From Faecalibacterium prausnitzii (GTDB lineage Bacteria > Bacillota > Clostridia > Oscillospirales > Ruminococcaceae), in assembly GCA_002313795.1 (NCBI GenBank), contig DCCL01000246.1, forward strand, positions 1 to 5,097: DNA of 5,097 nucleotides, given 5' to 3'. The notes beneath the pieces were generated by a model, which saw nothing but the letters and a program-made list of their open reading frames with translations, was not told the origin of the DNA and ran no database searches. Numbering within the stretch: the first letter of the stretch is position 1; every line of letters begins with the position of its first letter. Position numbers and translations under genes: made by a program. Below, piece by piece: positions 4,403 to 5,097 of this stretch.

Positions 4403-5097
4403 ATGAAAATGATTTCTCGTCGTGACTTCCTGAAGGCTTCCGCTGTTGTGGGTGCTGCCGGTGTCCTGACCGCCTGCGGCGGCTCTTCCAGCTCTACTGC
4501 TGCTTCTTCTGTGGCAGCTTCTTCTGCTGCAGCTTCCTCTACCGCTGCTGCTTCCGGTTCTGCTAACGTCGGCGTCTGCATCTACCAGTTCGCTGATAAC
4601 TTCATGACCCTGTACCGCACCGATCTGGAAGAGTACCTGAAGGATATGGGCTATGCCGTTACCATCGTCGATGGCAAGAACGACCAGAACACCCAGACCG
4701 AGCAGATCAACACCTTCCTGCAGCAGGGCGTGGATGTCCTGGTCATCAACCCCGTCCAGACTACTTCTGCACAGACTATCGTCGATACCATCTCTCCCTC
4801 TGAGACTCCTATCGTCTTCATCAACCGTGAGCCCGACAAGAGCGTGCTGGATTCCTACGCTGGCAAGTGCTGCTACGTCGGTGCAGATGCACGTCAGTCC
4901 GGTACTTATCAGGGCGAGCTGATCCTGGAGACCGACACTCAGGGCGATATCAACGGTGATGGCAAGATCACCTACATCATGTGCAAGGGCGACCCCGAGA
5001 ACATCGATGCTCAGTACCGCACCGAGTACTCCATCAAGGCTCTGACCGACGCCGGCAAGGAAGTCGAGTGCCTGTACGAGTACCTGGATAACTGGGA
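4403..5097 (+). CDS. mglB: Galactose/glucose-binding ABC transporter lipoprotein, MglB family (3' end outside window)
   Basis: The 231 visible codons encode the sugar-binding protein of an Mgl-type ABC importer. The N-terminus has SRRDFLK (5-11), a hydrophobic stretch and lipobox LTAC with Cys25 as the lipidated residue, then a Ser/Ala linker (27-53). From residue 56 it tracks E. coli MglB closely: VGVCIYQFADNF (56-67), IVFINREP (137-144), the calcium-loop-like DINGDGKI (182-189), KGDPENIDAQYRT (195-207) and Trp231. Equivalents of MglB Asp14, Phe16, Asn91, Asp154, Arg158 and Trp183 are present; the His152 position is Asn200. The ATG at 4403 is chosen because AAGGAG (4388-4393) lies nine bases upstream. 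In-frame ATGs at 4367 and 4385 would add 12 or 6 residues but lack such a site. Family membership is firm; exact sugar is not. Confidence 0.9.
   Translation, partial: MKMISRRDFLKASAVVGAAGVLTACGGSSSSTAASSVAASSAAASSTAAASGSANVGVCIYQFADNFMTLYRTDLEEYLKDMGYAVTIVDGKNDQNTQTEQINTFLQQGVDVLVINPVQTTSAQTIVDTISPSETPIVFINREPDKSVLDSYAGKCCYVGADARQSGTYQGELILETDTQGDINGDGKITYIMCKGDPENIDAQYRTEYSIKALTDAGKEVECLYEYLDNW
4496..4555 (+). repeat. Four imperfect 15-base repeats encoding the xAASS linker
   Basis: Four consecutive 15-base units encode TAASS, VAASS, AAASS and the degenerate TAAAS (residues 32-51). They form the flexible tether between the lipidated cysteine and the sugar-binding domain. Units differ at several bases, so expansion or contraction would be slower than in a perfect repeat. 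Any unit change stays in frame. Confidence 0.7.

Noticed and set aside
4367..4405. Upstream in-frame start codons (4367 and 4385) for the mglB-like gene
   Set aside because: Neither has a ribosome binding site, the first lies inside a hairpin, and the second overlaps the binding site used by the ATG at 4403, which gives a standard lipoprotein signal.

Overview
The window looks like a chromosomal segment of a gut Firmicute of the Oscillospiraceae (Ruminococcaceae), most like Faecalibacterium. This is inferred from three things: the moderately GC-rich coding style, the 'long' clostridial type of PRPP synthetase, and a lipoprotein starting SRRDFLK with a Ser/Ala linker. No species can be named from the sequence alone.

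Layout, left to right. (1) Bases 3-125 (+) are the last 40 codons of metK (S-adenosylmethionine synthetase), closed by a strong intrinsic terminator (158-208). (2) Bases 359-1498 (+) are a single-gene unit for a divergent 379-residue ribose-phosphate pyrophosphokinase (prs). It has an extended -10 promoter inside a perfect dyad (268-288), a perfect leader hairpin (317-336) and a good ribosome binding site. (3) A bidirectional terminator (1530-1575) separates prs from a convergent two-gene operon on the minus strand. (4) That operon, transcribed 3865 to 1585, encodes a 640-residue cyclic-di-GMP protein followed 10 nt later by a stand-alone 115-residue HPt phosphotransfer protein. The large protein has a Cys-rich PAS-like N-terminus, then GGDEF, receiver and HD-GYP domains. 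(5) Bases 3866-4402 hold no convincing gene. They carry the operon's promoters and structured leader, an AT-richer stretch, and a near-consensus promoter facing right. (6) Bases 4403-5097 (+) are the first 231 codons of a galactose/glucose-binding lipoprotein of the MglB family, cut by the window end.

How the parts fit together. metK, prs and the mglB-like gene look independently transcribed. The minus-strand pair is the interesting unit: a c-di-GMP synthase-type domain and a hydrolase-type domain flank a receiver with an intact phosphoacceptor Asp, and the likely phosphodonor partner is co-encoded and probably translationally coupled. This suggests a phosphorelay that switches c-di-GMP turnover; no histidine kinase is present in the window. 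A run of ten C residues near the 3' end of the large gene is a plausible slippage site. It lies just before the HPt gene, so slippage would change how the two genes are spaced or overlap.
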